A stretch of DNA of 57,179 nt. Source: Variovorax boronicumulans NBRC 103145 (GTDB lineage: Bacteria; Pseudomonadota; Gammaproteobacteria; Burkholderiales; Burkholderiaceae_C). The notes under the pieces are model-generated. The model worked only from the letters and a program-made list of their open reading frames with translations, ran no database searches and was not told the DNA's origin. A program made the translations under genes and the position numbers. This document shows, one piece after another, positions 46,835 through 54,470 of the stretch (the stretch's first letter is position 1; the number at the start of each line of letters is the position of its first letter). The stretch lies in the NCBI RefSeq assembly GCF_001591345.1, contig NZ_BCUS01000032.1:1-57179 (forward strand). The letters are read 5' to 3'.

Positions 46835-47746
46835 GTGCTCAAGCTCACCCTGGAAGCCATCGAGGTCGTCGACGCCATTGCGCGCCACGGCTCCTTTGCC
46901 GCCGCCGCCGCGCGGCTGAACAAGGTGCCCTCCACCATCTCCTACGCCGTGGGCAAGCTCGAAGAGCAGCTGGGCATGCTGCTGTTCGAGCGCAACGGCC
47001 CGCGCGTGACCCTCACCGCCGCCGGCGAAGAAATGCTCAAGGAAGGCCGCTGGCTGCTCGGCGCCGCGAGCGACCTCGAATCGCGCATGCGGCAGATTGC
47101 CACCGGCTATGAATCAGAGCTGCGGCTGGTGCACGACTCGCTCATTCCCACGCAGGCCTTCATGGACGACATCCGCGCCTTCGAAGACCTGCGCTGCGGC
47201 ACGCGGCTGCGCATCGGCTGCGAGGCGCTCACCGGCAGCTGGGAAGCGCTGCGCGAGGGCCGCGCCGACATCGTCGTGGCCGCGGGCGAAGGCCCGGCCG
47301 GCGGCGGCCACCAGGCCGTGGCCGTGGGCAGCCTCGAGTTCGCCTTCTGCGTCGCGCCCACCCACCCGCTCACGCGGCTGAAGCGCCCCGTGCAGCGCGG
47401 CGACCTCATCGACTGCAACGCCATCGTGGTCGGCGACACCGCGCGCACCCTGTCGGACCGCACCGTGGGCCTCATGGCCGGCCAGCCGCGCATCACCGTG
47501 CCGTCGATGGCCGCCAAGGTCGCCTGCCAGGTCGCCGGGCTGGGCCACGGCTTCTTGCCGCGCGCCTGCATCACCGACGAGCTGGCGCGCGGCACGCTGG
47601 TCGAACTGCCGACCGAGGAACCGCGTGCACCCGAAGCCTTCTGGCTCGCATGGAAGACCGGCGCGCAGGGCCAGGCGCTGCGCTGGTGGCGCGAGCGGCT
47701 GCACCGCACGCTCGTGCCCGCGCTGCTGCCGCGCTCGTTCCTCTGA
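46835..47746 (+). CDS. LysR family transcriptional regulator
   Basis: The protein has 303 residues from a GTG at 46835 (GAGGAA 7 nt upstream). The winged-helix motif reads LEAIEVVDAIARHGSFAAAA followed by ARLNKVPSTISYAVGKLEEQ. The remainder is an effector-binding domain (PLTRLKRPVQRGDLIDCNAI). It is divergent from the YcaC-XapX-amidohydrolase-DoxX-MFS operon with a palindromic site between them, so it probably regulates that operon and itself. Confidence 0.9.
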   Translation: MLKLTLEAIEVVDAIARHGSFAAAAARLNKVPSTISYAVGKLEEQLGMLLFERNGPRVTLTAAGEEMLKEGRWLLGAASDLESRMRQIATGYESELRLVHDSLIPTQAFMDDIRAFEDLRCGTRLRIGCEALTGSWEALREGRADIVVAAGEGPAGGGHQAVAVGSLEFAFCVAPTHPLTRLKRPVQRGDLIDCNAIVVGDTARTLSDRTVGLMAGQPRITVPSMAAKVACQVAGLGHGFLPRACITDELARGTLVELPTEEPRAPEAFWLAWKTGAQGQALRWWRERLHRTLVPALLPRSFL

Positions 47747-47771
47747 GAGAAGAAAAAAGAGAGGTTGTCGC

Positions 47772-48401
47772 TCAATCGCCGGCGCGCAGCTTGTCGAGCG
47801 CCCGGTCGAGAAACGCCAGCCGGTCTTGTCCCCAGAAGCGCTCGCCGTTCAGGATGAACGTGGGCGCGCCGAACACCCCCGCTTCCACCGCGTCGGCGCT
47901 GTTGGCGCGGTACACCGCCAGCACCTCGGCCGACTGCTCCAGCGCCTGCAGCGCCGCGCCGTCGTAGCCGTTTTCATCGGCGACGGCGATGCGCACCGCG
48001 GCCTGCGCCGTGTCGCGCTCCTCGGCCCACAGCGCGCGCAGCAGCGCGTGCGACAGCGGCTGCGCGTCGAGGCCCTGCAGCTGGGCGGCGATCACCATCC
48101 AGCCGGGGTACTTGTTCCAGTTCGGGTCGGTCGGCGCGCCCTTCGGGTAGTGCGCGGGCTCCAGGTTCATCGGCATGCCGAGGTAATCGCGCCAGCGCGA
48201 CAGTTCCAGCGCGTGGTACGTGCGGCGTGGCTCGGGGCGCGTCTTCAGCGGAATGCCGCCGGTCTGCGGCACCACCGCCTGGAAGTCGTAGGGCTTGAGC
48301 GTGAGCTGCACATGGTGGCGGCGCACGATGTCTTGCAGTTGCGGGCCGCCGAGGTAGGCCCAGGGCGAGGAAAGGCTGTAGTAGCAGTCGATGGCGATCA
48401 T
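47772..48401 (-). CDS. DsbA-family 2-hydroxychromene-2-carboxylate isomerase-like protein
   Basis: The protein has 209 residues with a thioredoxin-like fold of the DsbA/HCCA isomerase group: CYYSLSSPWAYLGGPQLQ at the N-terminus (a serine where DsbA has CxxC, as in the kappa-GST-like isomerases), GVFGAPTFILNGERFWGQDRL at the C-terminus. Relatives are GSH-dependent isomerases in aromatic degradation. The ATG at 48401 is preferred; the open frame upstream lacks similarity. It converges with the LysR gene. Confidence 0.88.
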   Translation of the reverse strand: MIAIDCYYSLSSPWAYLGGPQLQDIVRRHHVQLTLKPYDFQAVVPQTGGIPLKTRPEPRRTYHALELSRWRDYLGMPMNLEPAHYPKGAPTDPNWNKYPGWMVIAAQLQGLDAQPLSHALLRALWAEERDTAQAAVRIAVADENGYDGAALQALEQSAEVLAVYRANSADAVEAGVFGAPTFILNGERFWGQDRLAFLDRALDKLRAGD

Positions 48402-48565
48402 GCGGGGATTATCTTCAGCCCCCGGCCGACGCGCCGCGCGCCACGGCCATACACCTCGCAACGCACCGCCTCGCGAACGCGGTGAAACTACGCCCCTTGC
48501 GCGTTGTGCATCGGCCGGGCCCTGCCCTTGCAATGCACCGCCGCCACTTTCCCGGGAGCCCTGAT

Positions 48566-49411
48566 TTGCAGAAGAACACCCAAGCCAAGATTGCCCGCAT
48601 TGCCCTGTCGGCCTCGGCCGCCGCCATTGGCAGCCTGGCCGCCTACTGGACCCTGCTCGCCACGCGACAGGGCCACATTCTTTTCAACGCCCGCAAGCTG
48701 CCCGTGGTGCATCTGTCGGACGATTTTTCGACCTACTCGCACCCCGTGCCCGGCGGCATGGTGCGCGGCTACGTGTACCACCCGCAGGGCGAAGACGCGC
48801 TGCAGGACCTGTTCATCTACTTCGCCGGTCGCGGCGAAGACGTGCGCGCCACCGCGCAGATGCTGCACTGGCTGCCCGAGGGCTTCGGCTTTGCGGCACT
48901 CAACTACCGGGGCGTGGCCGACTCGCAGGGCGCGCCTTCGGAAATTGCCTCCGTGGCCGACGCCGCCCAGTTCGCCAGCCACCTGCGCCGCGCCTTTCCG
49001 CAGGCGCGCCTGCACGTGGTGGGCCGCAGCCTGGGCACCGGCGTGGCCATCCAGCTCGTGGCGCGGCAGGAGTTTGCGAGCCTGCAGCTCATCACCCCCT
49101 ACGACTCGCTGCTCGAAGTCGCCAAGAAGCGCTTTCCGCTCGTGCCGCTGTCGCTGTTGCTGCGGCACCGCTTCAACTCCATCGAGCACAGCAAGGAAGT
49201 CGCCGCCAAGACCCAGGTGCTGCTCGCCGCGAAGGACGACGTGGTGCCCCACGAACGCTCCGAAAAACTCATCGCCGCCTGGCCCACGCCCGTGAGCGTG
49301 CAGACCGTGTCGAACTCGGACCACCACAACATCACCGGGCTCGAAGAGACCTGGCTGATGCTGGTGGACTTTGCGTTGACGGCGGTGTTGCCGGAGACGA
49401 AGGCGGCTTGA
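48566..49411 (+). CDS. Membrane-anchored alpha/beta hydrolase
   Basis: The protein has about 281 residues from a TTG at 48566 preceded by GGGAG (48554-48558). It has an N-terminal anchor (ARIALSASAAAIGSLAAYW) and a hydrolase core: DLFIYFAGRGEDVR, LNYRGVADSQG, the nucleophile in VVGRSLGTGVA, the acid in LAAKDDVVPHERS and the histidine in NSDHHNITG. Upstream in-frame starts are a GTG at 48482 and an ATG at 48533; both would place a basic stretch before the anchor. The role is unknown. Confidence 0.82.
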   Translation: MQKNTQAKIARIALSASAAAIGSLAAYWTLLATRQGHILFNARKLPVVHLSDDFSTYSHPVPGGMVRGYVYHPQGEDALQDLFIYFAGRGEDVRATAQMLHWLPEGFGFAALNYRGVADSQGAPSEIASVADAAQFASHLRRAFPQARLHVVGRSLGTGVAIQLVARQEFASLQLITPYDSLLEVAKKRFPLVPLSLLLRHRFNSIEHSKEVAAKTQVLLAAKDDVVPHERSEKLIAAWPTPVSVQTVSNSDHHNITGLEETWLMLVDFALTAVLPETKAA

Positions 49412-49460
49412 GGGTTGCGGGCCGGGCGTGATGCAGAGGCTTCACGCTGGCCGCTGTGGG

Positions 49461-49781
49461 CTACGCCGGCTTGAGCGAGGGTTGTGCTTGCAGCGCATCG
49501 CGTACGGCGCCTGCTGTTGCGTTGACGGTGGCGATGCGTGTCATCAATGCCTCGTTGAGCAGGCGCAACAAGGCGCTCAGTTCAGTGCGGGTGGGGGCGA
49601 GCTCTTCGCTGTCGTTCAGGGCGCTGGTGTCTACGAGCTTTTCTAGGGCGGTGTAGGCGCGCATTACGGCGTTGAGGTTGTCGGCGTCGTCGCAGGCTTG
49701 GACCGCAAGGTCGTCGAGGTCTGATGACGAGAAAGTGGGGCGAGCGCTCGGTTGCGCGGGGACGGGTGCAGATTCAGCCAT
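49461..49781 (-). CDS. Small helical protein, possibly DUF3077/DUF6124-like
   Basis: The protein has 106 residues from the ATG at 49781, with GGAGG 6 nt upstream. It is hydrophilic and helical: LDDLAVQACDDADNLNAVMR and ELSALLRLLNEALMTRIATV. The architecture (a short acidic Pro/Ser head, then two helices) is reminiscent of the small DUF3077/DUF6124 proteins of Pseudomonas, which, as I recall, also sit behind structured phage-like leaders. No function is known. The upstream 250 bp are an unusual antisense-type leader. Confidence 0.7.
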   Translation of the reverse strand: MAESAPVPAQPSARPTFSSSDLDDLAVQACDDADNLNAVMRAYTALEKLVDTSALNDSEELAPTRTELSALLRLLNEALMTRIATVNATAGAVRDALQAQPSLKPA

Positions 49782-49941
49782 GTGCGGCCTCCGGAGGGAT
49801 TTTGGTTTGCTACAACCGACGCCCCCGCTTCCAAACGATGGCGGCAGCTCGAACGGGTTGGAAGACCGGAAAACCCCTTGTAGAGAAACCGGCAGGACTC
49901 GCGCCCTCCCGTCCGAGCCGCCTAAAAAAGCAGCGCGAACG
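49782..49941 (-). promoter_or_regulatory. Structured leader of the 106-residue gene (C4-target-like)
   Basis: The segment between the small-RNA terminator and the gene carries minus-strand CTTCCAACCCG (49864-49854), complementary with one bulge to the upstream small RNA, then a copy of the small-RNA sequence, GTTTGGAAGC (49836-49827). The two can pair with each other. A CCTGCCGG block lies around 49890. Together they resemble the target sites of C4 antisense RNAs. Confidence 0.5.
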
Positions 49942-50029
49942 AAAAAGCCGCAGACCATGTGCGGGTCCTGCGGCTTTCGTCGCAGGGGTTTTAGCGGGCT
50001 TCCAAACCCGATCGCAATCTCGTGCGACG
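49942..50029 (-). ncRNA. Predicted small antisense-type RNA, about 90 nt, C4-like
   Basis: On the minus strand CGTCGCA (50029-50023) pairs with TGCGACG (49984-49978), enclosing an inner GGGTTT/AAACCC stem; the exposed part reads GGGTTTGGAAGCCCGC. A bulged 13-bp hairpin with TTTTT (49977-49942) ends it as an intrinsic terminator. A promoter lies directly upstream. Its core is complementary to the leader of the following gene. The organisation matches phage P4 C4 RNA in principle; family membership needs a covariance search. Confidence 0.6.
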
Positions 50030-50033
50030 CGAA

Positions 50034-50063
50034 AGTATATCTAGTGACTGCGGCCCATCACAA
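50034..50063 (-). promoter_or_regulatory. Promoter of the small RNA
   Basis: Minus strand: TTGTGA (50063-50058), 18-nt spacer, TATACT (50039-50034). The predicted start, about 50027-50029, falls at the first base of the outer stem of the small RNA. Confidence 0.6.
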
Positions 50064-50121
50064 AAGCACTCATCGCCACGTCCCTTCAGCAACCACCTAG
50101 TGATTGCACCTATCTGTCTGA

Positions 50122-50150
50122 CTGACAAACCAACCGCAGACATGTAACAA
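50122..50150 (+). promoter_or_regulatory. Predicted promoter of the SLATT-RT operon
   Basis: CTGACA (50122-50127), 17-nt spacer, TAACAA (50145-50150). The -35 is within the 9-bp direct repeat TGACTGACA (50119-50127). The -10 match is weak (3 of 6). A start near 50157 would leave a leader of about 130 nt. Confidence 0.35.
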
Positions 50151-50285
50151 TATGAACCGGAGGGGCGGGTCTAAAGCTGTCCCAGACGGCGAATCTGATG
50201 ACAAACGGGCCTCCCGTTGAGGCGAAAGCCTCTGGTCCTGAAAAGGGCGATTAACATAACTTTCAAACTCTCGCTCCTCCACCTC
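50151..50285 (+). other. Hairpin-containing leader upstream of the SLATT-RT operon
   Basis: No ORF is supported here. It contains CAGA/TCTG arms (50183-50197), AACGGG-CCT-CCCGTT (50204-50218) and GAGGC-GAAA-GCCTC (50219-50232), the last a GNRA-type tetraloop hairpin stacked directly on the previous one. Several RT-based defence systems carry a template or cofactor RNA at this position. Whether this leader is such an RNA cannot be told from one sequence. Confidence 0.4.
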
Positions 50286-50825
50286 ATGAATCACGATATT
50301 TGGTTTACTTACAAATCTCGCATCGCAGCAGAAGTTCGCCTCAAGAACAACGACCTTCATTCCCAAATATTATTAGTTTGGTACGCAATAGTTTCCTCTG
50401 CAGCAGCAGTTGTGGCCTTGAGATACGAAAAATTTGCAGGACCAAATACGGACATCTACACCACAATCCTTTCAATAGCACTATTGGGAATTTCATTACT
50501 CGTTGCAAGTAGAGACTACAGAGGCAGAGCATTGCAGATGCGCGCAAATCACATCTCACTAAAGCGCCTGTACGAAGAGCTAAATTCTGGAACAATTCCA
50601 GCAGACAAAAAGCCCGAACTTTATTCCAAGCTTCTTCTGGAATGCGAAAATCACACCCCATACGACTACCGGCATTTTAGAATTTTTAATTCCTCCATTC
50701 TCAGCTCTCACAAACCAACAAAGATTGATTATTTTTTGTTTTTTTCCTTGTGCATAGCTCGAATGGGGGGATTTTTACTGCTCTATCTGCTTCCTTTTGC
50801 AGCATTTTGGAGAAAACTTGTCTAA
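50286..50825 (+). CDS. SLATT-domain 2TM protein (SLATT_5-like), predicted membrane effector
   Basis: The protein has 179 residues. A basic amphipathic start (TYKSRIAAEVRL) leads into helix 1 (about 27-46), helix 2 (about 58-75), a soluble helical part with the ENHTPYDYRHF motif (121-131), and a third hydrophobic segment (148-172). The layout and the K-RI-AE-RL and ENHT--DY patterns fit the SLATT family, proposed pore-forming effectors of nucleotide- and RT-linked immune operons. Low G+C and many ATA/AGA-type codons mark it as acquired. The start at 50286 lacks a clear ribosome binding site; an upstream TTG (50217) would overlap the hairpin. The reverse transcriptase start overlaps its stop. 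Confidence 0.82.
   Translation: MNHDIWFTYKSRIAAEVRLKNNDLHSQILLVWYAIVSSAAAVVALRYEKFAGPNTDIYTTILSIALLGISLLVASRDYRGRALQMRANHISLKRLYEELNSGTIPADKKPELYSKLLLECENHTPYDYRHFRIFNSSILSSHKPTKIDYFLFFSLCIARMGGFLLLYLLPFAAFWRKLV
50809..50812 (+). promoter_or_regulatory. Ribosome binding site fixing the RT start
   Basis: GGAG lies 5 nt before the TTG at 50818. This favours 50818 over the further upstream TTG at 50797 and gives an 8-bp overlap with the SLATT stop, an arrangement typical of translationally coupled defence genes. Confidence 0.65.
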
Positions 50826-52182
50826 GCCGAACGCCGCCCGCGCATTTCGAAAGACGTTTTCCGAAATCAAGATCAAGGCCGTCTATGACACAAAGATTGT
50901 TGGCACGAAAACGATCGGCCTTGACCGCGTGGACTCGCAAAATTTTGATGGCAACAATGCAAGGGAAATTGCATTAATCTCTCGAAAAGTTCTTTCGGGA
51001 GAGTATCGATTTACAAAATACAAAGAAAAATTAATTTCAAAGGGCCTAGGCAAATCTCCTAGGCAACTTTCGATACCAACAATTCGCGATCGGCTTACGC
51101 TGAAGTTGTTATGCGAATATCTTTTTGAGGTGTTTCCCGAGTCAAAACCCTCCCTCCCACAAGACAAAATTGAAAAACTCAAGAAGGCAGTTGACGGGGG
51201 GGACCATACTCACTTCATAAAGATTGATCTCAAGGATTTTTATCCATCCATCAATCACAAATTACTGATCTCCAAAATAAGAAAGAGAATAAGACTTGAG
51301 GAATTTCGGACACTTTTTATAGCAGCACTGGAAAGTCCAACCGTCTCGGAATCAAACATAAAGGGCGCATCAAAAGTAGAGCAAGGAGTTGCCCAGGGCT
51401 TATCCATTTCAAATGTCTTGGCGGAGATATTTATGATGGATGTGGACAGCAAGATTAAGGAGGTTGCTCCGGTTTTTTTCCGATTTGTCGATGACCTAAT
51501 AGTACTGACAGACTCCAATCCTCGGGAAATATTTGCAAAAATAAACTCTATCCTTCGAACAAGTAAATTAAACCCTCATCCGATCGACTCCATTGGATCG
51601 AAAACAAAAATAGGGAAAATTTCGGACGGGCTCGAGTTTTTGGGTTACGCGATCAAACCCCACAAGGTTTCGGTGCGAAAAAGTAGCGTCATAAACTTCG
51701 AAGGATCTTTGGTCGACGCATTTTCAGAGTACAAGCATCGACTTAGAAATGCAAAAAATGCAAAAGAACAAGAAGCAGCGCTAGTAAGATTTAGATGGAA
51801 TCTAAACTTAAAAATAACTGGATGCATCTATAAAAATCAAAGATTTGGCTGGGTCTTTTATTACTCGCAAATCAACGATCTGAGCATCTTAAGAAGAGTG
51901 GACAACACTATTGAGCTACTCTTCAATCGATTTAAAATAGCCAAGCCGCCGAACCCCAAGAGATTGCTGAAGGCCTTCTACGAATCCAAAAGAACGGACA
52001 AAGAAAGTCATTGGTACATCCCCAACTACGATTTTCTTTCAATAGAAAAGAAGAAAAAATTTCTAACGGGGATTGGGCAAAAGATCGATGAACTTCCAGA
52101 CAGAGAAGTTGACTACGTTTTTCATCGACTAATTCGAAGAGCCACCCGAAGTCTTGAAAAAGACGTTTTAAGTTTTTCCTAA
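50818..52182 (+). CDS. Defence-type reverse transcriptase (UG/Abi-like), FVDD active site
   Basis: The protein has 454 residues. RT motifs in order: RQLSIPTIRDR (83-92), motif A IDLKDFYPSI (136-145, D137), motif B QGLSISNVLAEIF (193-205), motif C FRFVDDLIVL (221-230, D225 and D226) and GLEFLGYAI (271-279). All catalytic aspartates are present, so it is probably active. After the thumb region a helical C-terminal part of about 160 residues follows (from about 295), with no maturase, HNH, integrase or nitrilase domain. That excludes a group II intron RT and fits the UG/Abi (DRT) class. G+C about 40% against about 67% around it. It pairs with a SLATT membrane protein. Confidence 0.85.
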   Translation: MSKPNAARAFRKTFSEIKIKAVYDTKIVGTKTIGLDRVDSQNFDGNNAREIALISRKVLSGEYRFTKYKEKLISKGLGKSPRQLSIPTIRDRLTLKLLCEYLFEVFPESKPSLPQDKIEKLKKAVDGGDHTHFIKIDLKDFYPSINHKLLISKIRKRIRLEEFRTLFIAALESPTVSESNIKGASKVEQGVAQGLSISNVLAEIFMMDVDSKIKEVAPVFFRFVDDLIVLTDSNPREIFAKINSILRTSKLNPHPIDSIGSKTKIGKISDGLEFLGYAIKPHKVSVRKSSVINFEGSLVDAFSEYKHRLRNAKNAKEQEAALVRFRWNLNLKITGCIYKNQRFGWVFYYSQINDLSILRRVDNTIELLFNRFKIAKPPNPKRLLKAFYESKRTDKESHWYIPNYDFLSIEKKKKFLTGIGQKIDELPDREVDYVFHRLIRRATRSLEKDVLSFS

Positions 52183-52195
52183 TTCATAGTCTTTT

Positions 52196-52218
52196 ATATT
52201 TGACTGACAGTCAAATAT
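52196..52218. promoter_or_regulatory. Perfect 10-bp palindrome upstream of the MFS gene (TetR-operator-like)
   Basis: ATATTTGACT (52196-52205), GAC, AGTCAAATAT (52209-52218). The TTGAC-TGACA-GTCAA style is common for TetR-family operators in front of efflux genes. It lies 74 bp before the MFS start and just after the RT stop; it could also help terminate the RT transcript. No TetR gene is nearby. It contains the right copy of TGACTGACA. Confidence 0.6.
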
Positions 52219-52291
52219 CTTCTTCTTAGATCACTATTTTTCTGCAAAGGTATCCGCAAGACACTCCTCCCATCCCAGAAGGAGTGCTCTC

Positions 52292-53494
52292 ATGCCAATC
52301 GCCTTACTCGCGCTGACCCTCAGCGCCTTCGCCATCGGAACGACCGAGTTCGTCATCGTTGGCCTCATTCCCACCGTCGCGGCCGACCTCGGCATCGGCC
52401 TTCCCTCGGCGGGCCTTTTGGTCAGCCTCTATGCGCTGGGCGTTGCCATCGGCGCGCCGGTGCTCACGGCCCTCACGGGCAAGCTGCCGCGCAAGGCGCT
52501 GCTGCTCGGGCTGATGGCGCTGTTCACGGTCGGCAACCTGCTGGCGTGGCAGGCGCCCAGCTATGAATCGCTGATTGCCGCCCGCGTGCTCACGGGGCTG
52601 GCGCACGGGGTGTTCTTCTCGATCGGCTCGACCATTGCCACCGGCCTGGTGCCGAAGGAAAAGGCGGCGAGCGCCATCGCGATCATGTTCACGGGCCTCA
52701 CGGTGGCGCTGGTCACGGGCGTGCCGCTGGGCACGTTCATCGGGCAGCACTTCGGCTGGCGCGAGACTTTCCTGGCGGTGTCGGCGTTGGGCGTGATCGC
52801 CTTCGTGGGCAGCTGGATCTTCGTGCCGGGCAACATCCGCCACACGCCGCCGGCCTCGCTGGCGCAACAAGCCAAGGTGCTGGCCGAGCCGCGCCTGCTG
52901 CTGGTATACGCCAAGACGGCCATCGGCTACGGCGGCTCGTTCATTCCGTTCACGTTCCTGGCGCCGATCCTCACCGACGTGTCGGGCTTCAGCGCCGGCG
53001 CGGTGGGCTGGGTGATGCTGGTGTACGGCATCTCGGTGGCGGTGGGCAACATCTGGGGCGGCAAGCTGGCCGACCGCATGGGCCCGATTCCGGCGCTGAA
53101 GATCATCTTTGCGCTGCTGGCGGCCGTGCTGCTGGTCTTCAACTTCGCGGCGCCGCACAAGTGGCTGGCGCTGGTGGCGGTGCTGATGTGGGGCGCGGTG
53201 GCGTTCGGCAACGTGCCGGGGCTGCAGGTGTACGTGGTGAAGCAGGCCGAGCGCTTCACGCCGCAGGCGGTGGACGTGGCCTCGGGCCTGAACATCGCGG
53301 CCTTCAACCTGGGCATTGCCGGCGCGGCCTGGGCCGGCGGCCTGATCGTGACGCACCTCGGGCTGATGCACACGCCCTGGATCGGCGCACTCGTCGTGCT
53401 GGTGTCGCTCGCCCTCACGCAGTGGAGCGGCTCGCTCGACCGCCGTGCCGGCATTCCGGTGCGCGCCTCGGGGCCGGTGCCGGTCGGGCACTGA
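52292..53494 (+). CDS. MFS efflux transporter, DHA1/AraJ-like
   Basis: The protein has 400 residues with twelve membrane helices. [20 protein letters not shown] is the characteristic start of the AraJ/YdhP sugar or drug efflux group. [20 protein letters not shown] and the [16 protein letters not shown] loop follow. The ATG has AGGAG 8 nt upstream. G+C returns to the genome norm here. A TetR-like palindrome precedes it. A dkgB-like gene follows after about 50 bp, perhaps in the same transcript. Confidence 0.9.
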   Translation: MPIALLALTLSAFAIGTTEFVIVGLIPTVAADLGIGLPSAGLLVSLYALGVAIGAPVLTALTGKLPRKALLLGLMALFTVGNLLAWQAPSYESLIAARVLTGLAHGVFFSIGSTIATGLVPKEKAASAIAIMFTGLTVALVTGVPLGTFIGQHFGWRETFLAVSALGVIAFVGSWIFVPGNIRHTPPASLAQQAKVLAEPRLLLVYAKTAIGYGGSFIPFTFLAPILTDVSGFSAGAVGWVMLVYGISVAVGNIWGGKLADRMGPIPALKIIFALLAAVLLVFNFAAPHKWLALVAVLMWGAVAFGNVPGLQVYVVKQAERFTPQAVDVASGLNIAAFNLGIAGAAWAGGLIVTHLGLMHTPWIGALVVLVSLALTQWSGSLDRRAGIPVRASGPVPVGH

Positions 53495-53546
53495 GCTTTC
53501 CTCTTCTCCTCTTTTTCTTTCTTTGAACACAAGGAACACACACGCC

Positions 53547-54368
53547 ATGACCACGAACAACCACACCCCCATTCCCGCCTTCGGCCTCGGCACCTTCCGC
53601 CTGCAGGGCCAGGTGGTGATCGACTCGGTGAAGAACGGCCTCGACCTGGGCTACCGCACGATCGACACGGCGCAGATCTACGGCAACGAAGCCGAGGTGG
53701 GCCAGGCCATTGCCGAAAGCGGCGTGGCCCGCAGCGAGCTTTTCATCACCACCAAGATCTGGACCGACCACTACGCGAAGAGCAAGCTGGTGCCCAGCCT
53801 GAAAGACAGCCTCGCCAAGCTGCGCACAGACCATGTGGACCTGACGCTGATCCACTGGCCCTCGCCCGGCAACACGGTGCCGGTGGCGGAGTTCATGGGC
53901 GCGCTGGCCGAGGCCAAGGCGCTGGGGCTCACGAAGCAGATCGGCGTGTCGAACTTCAACATCGCGCTGATGCAGGAGGCCATTGCCGCCGTGGGCGCGC
54001 CGGCCATCGCCACGAACCAGATCGAGCTGCACCCCTACCTGCAGAACCGCAAGGTGGCGGCCTTCGCGCAGAGCCAGGGCATCCGCATCACCTCGTACAT
54101 GACGCTGGCCTACGGCAAGGTGCTGAACGACCCGGTGATCGGCGCCATTGCCGCGGCGCACGGCGCCACGCCCGCGCAGGTGGTGCTGGCCTGGGCGATG
54201 CAGCTGGGCTACGCGGTGATCCCGTCGTCGACGAAGCGCGCGAACCTCGAGAGCAACCTGAAGGCGCAGCAACTGACGCTGACCGAGGCCGAGATGGCGC
54301 AGATCGCCACGCTCGACCGGGGCGAGCGGCTGACCGATCCGCAAGGGCTGTCGCCGGCGTGGGACTGA
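53547..54368 (+). CDS. dkgB: Aldo/keto reductase, 2,5-diketo-D-gluconate reductase B-like
   Basis: The protein has 273 residues. The catalytic tetrad is clear: D and Y in [15 protein letters not shown] in [11 protein letters not shown] and H in [32 protein letters not shown] and [15 protein letters not shown] (NADPH 2'-phosphate binding) complete the AKR5 pattern. It reduces 2,5-diketogluconate, methylglyoxal and other aldehydes. The ATG at 53547 has AAGGAA upstream. It ends before an intrinsic terminator. Confidence 0.92.
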   Translation: MTTNNHTPIPAFGLGTFRLQGQVVIDSVKNGLDLGYRTIDTAQIYGNEAEVGQAIAESGVARSELFITTKIWTDHYAKSKLVPSLKDSLAKLRTDHVDLTLIHWPSPGNTVPVAEFMGALAEAKALGLTKQIGVSNFNIALMQEAIAAVGAPAIATNQIELHPYLQNRKVAAFAQSQGIRITSYMTLAYGKVLNDPVIGAIAAAHGATPAQVVLAWAMQLGYAVIPSSTKRANLESNLKAQQLTLTEAEMAQIATLDRGERLTDPQGLSPAWD

Positions 54369-54419
54369 GGCGCTGGCGCGGGACATAGCGCCGCGCGGCA
54401 GAATGCAGTGCCCCCCTCG

Positions 54420-54444
54420 GGGCGCCCTCATGGGCGCCCTTTTT
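54420..54444 (+). terminator. Intrinsic terminator after the aldo/keto reductase gene
   Basis: GGGCGCCC (54420-54427), 4-nt loop, GGGCGCCC (54432-54439), then TTTTT. It separates the MFS-reductase pair from the thioesterase gene 27 bp further on. Confidence 0.85.
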
Positions 54445-54470
54445 CTTCTGCTTCTTTTCGCTTGCCAGCC

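Noticed and set aside
49930..50110. A tRNA or tmRNA serving as integration site left of the RT island
   Set aside because: No T-arm or cloverleaf sequence could be found; the structures present fit the small RNA and terminator on the minus strand.
50818..52182. Reverse transcriptase as a group II intron, retron or diversity-generating element
   Set aside because: There is no maturase/HNH domain or intron domain V fold next to it, no recognisable msr-msd pair, and no template/variable repeat or Avd gene.
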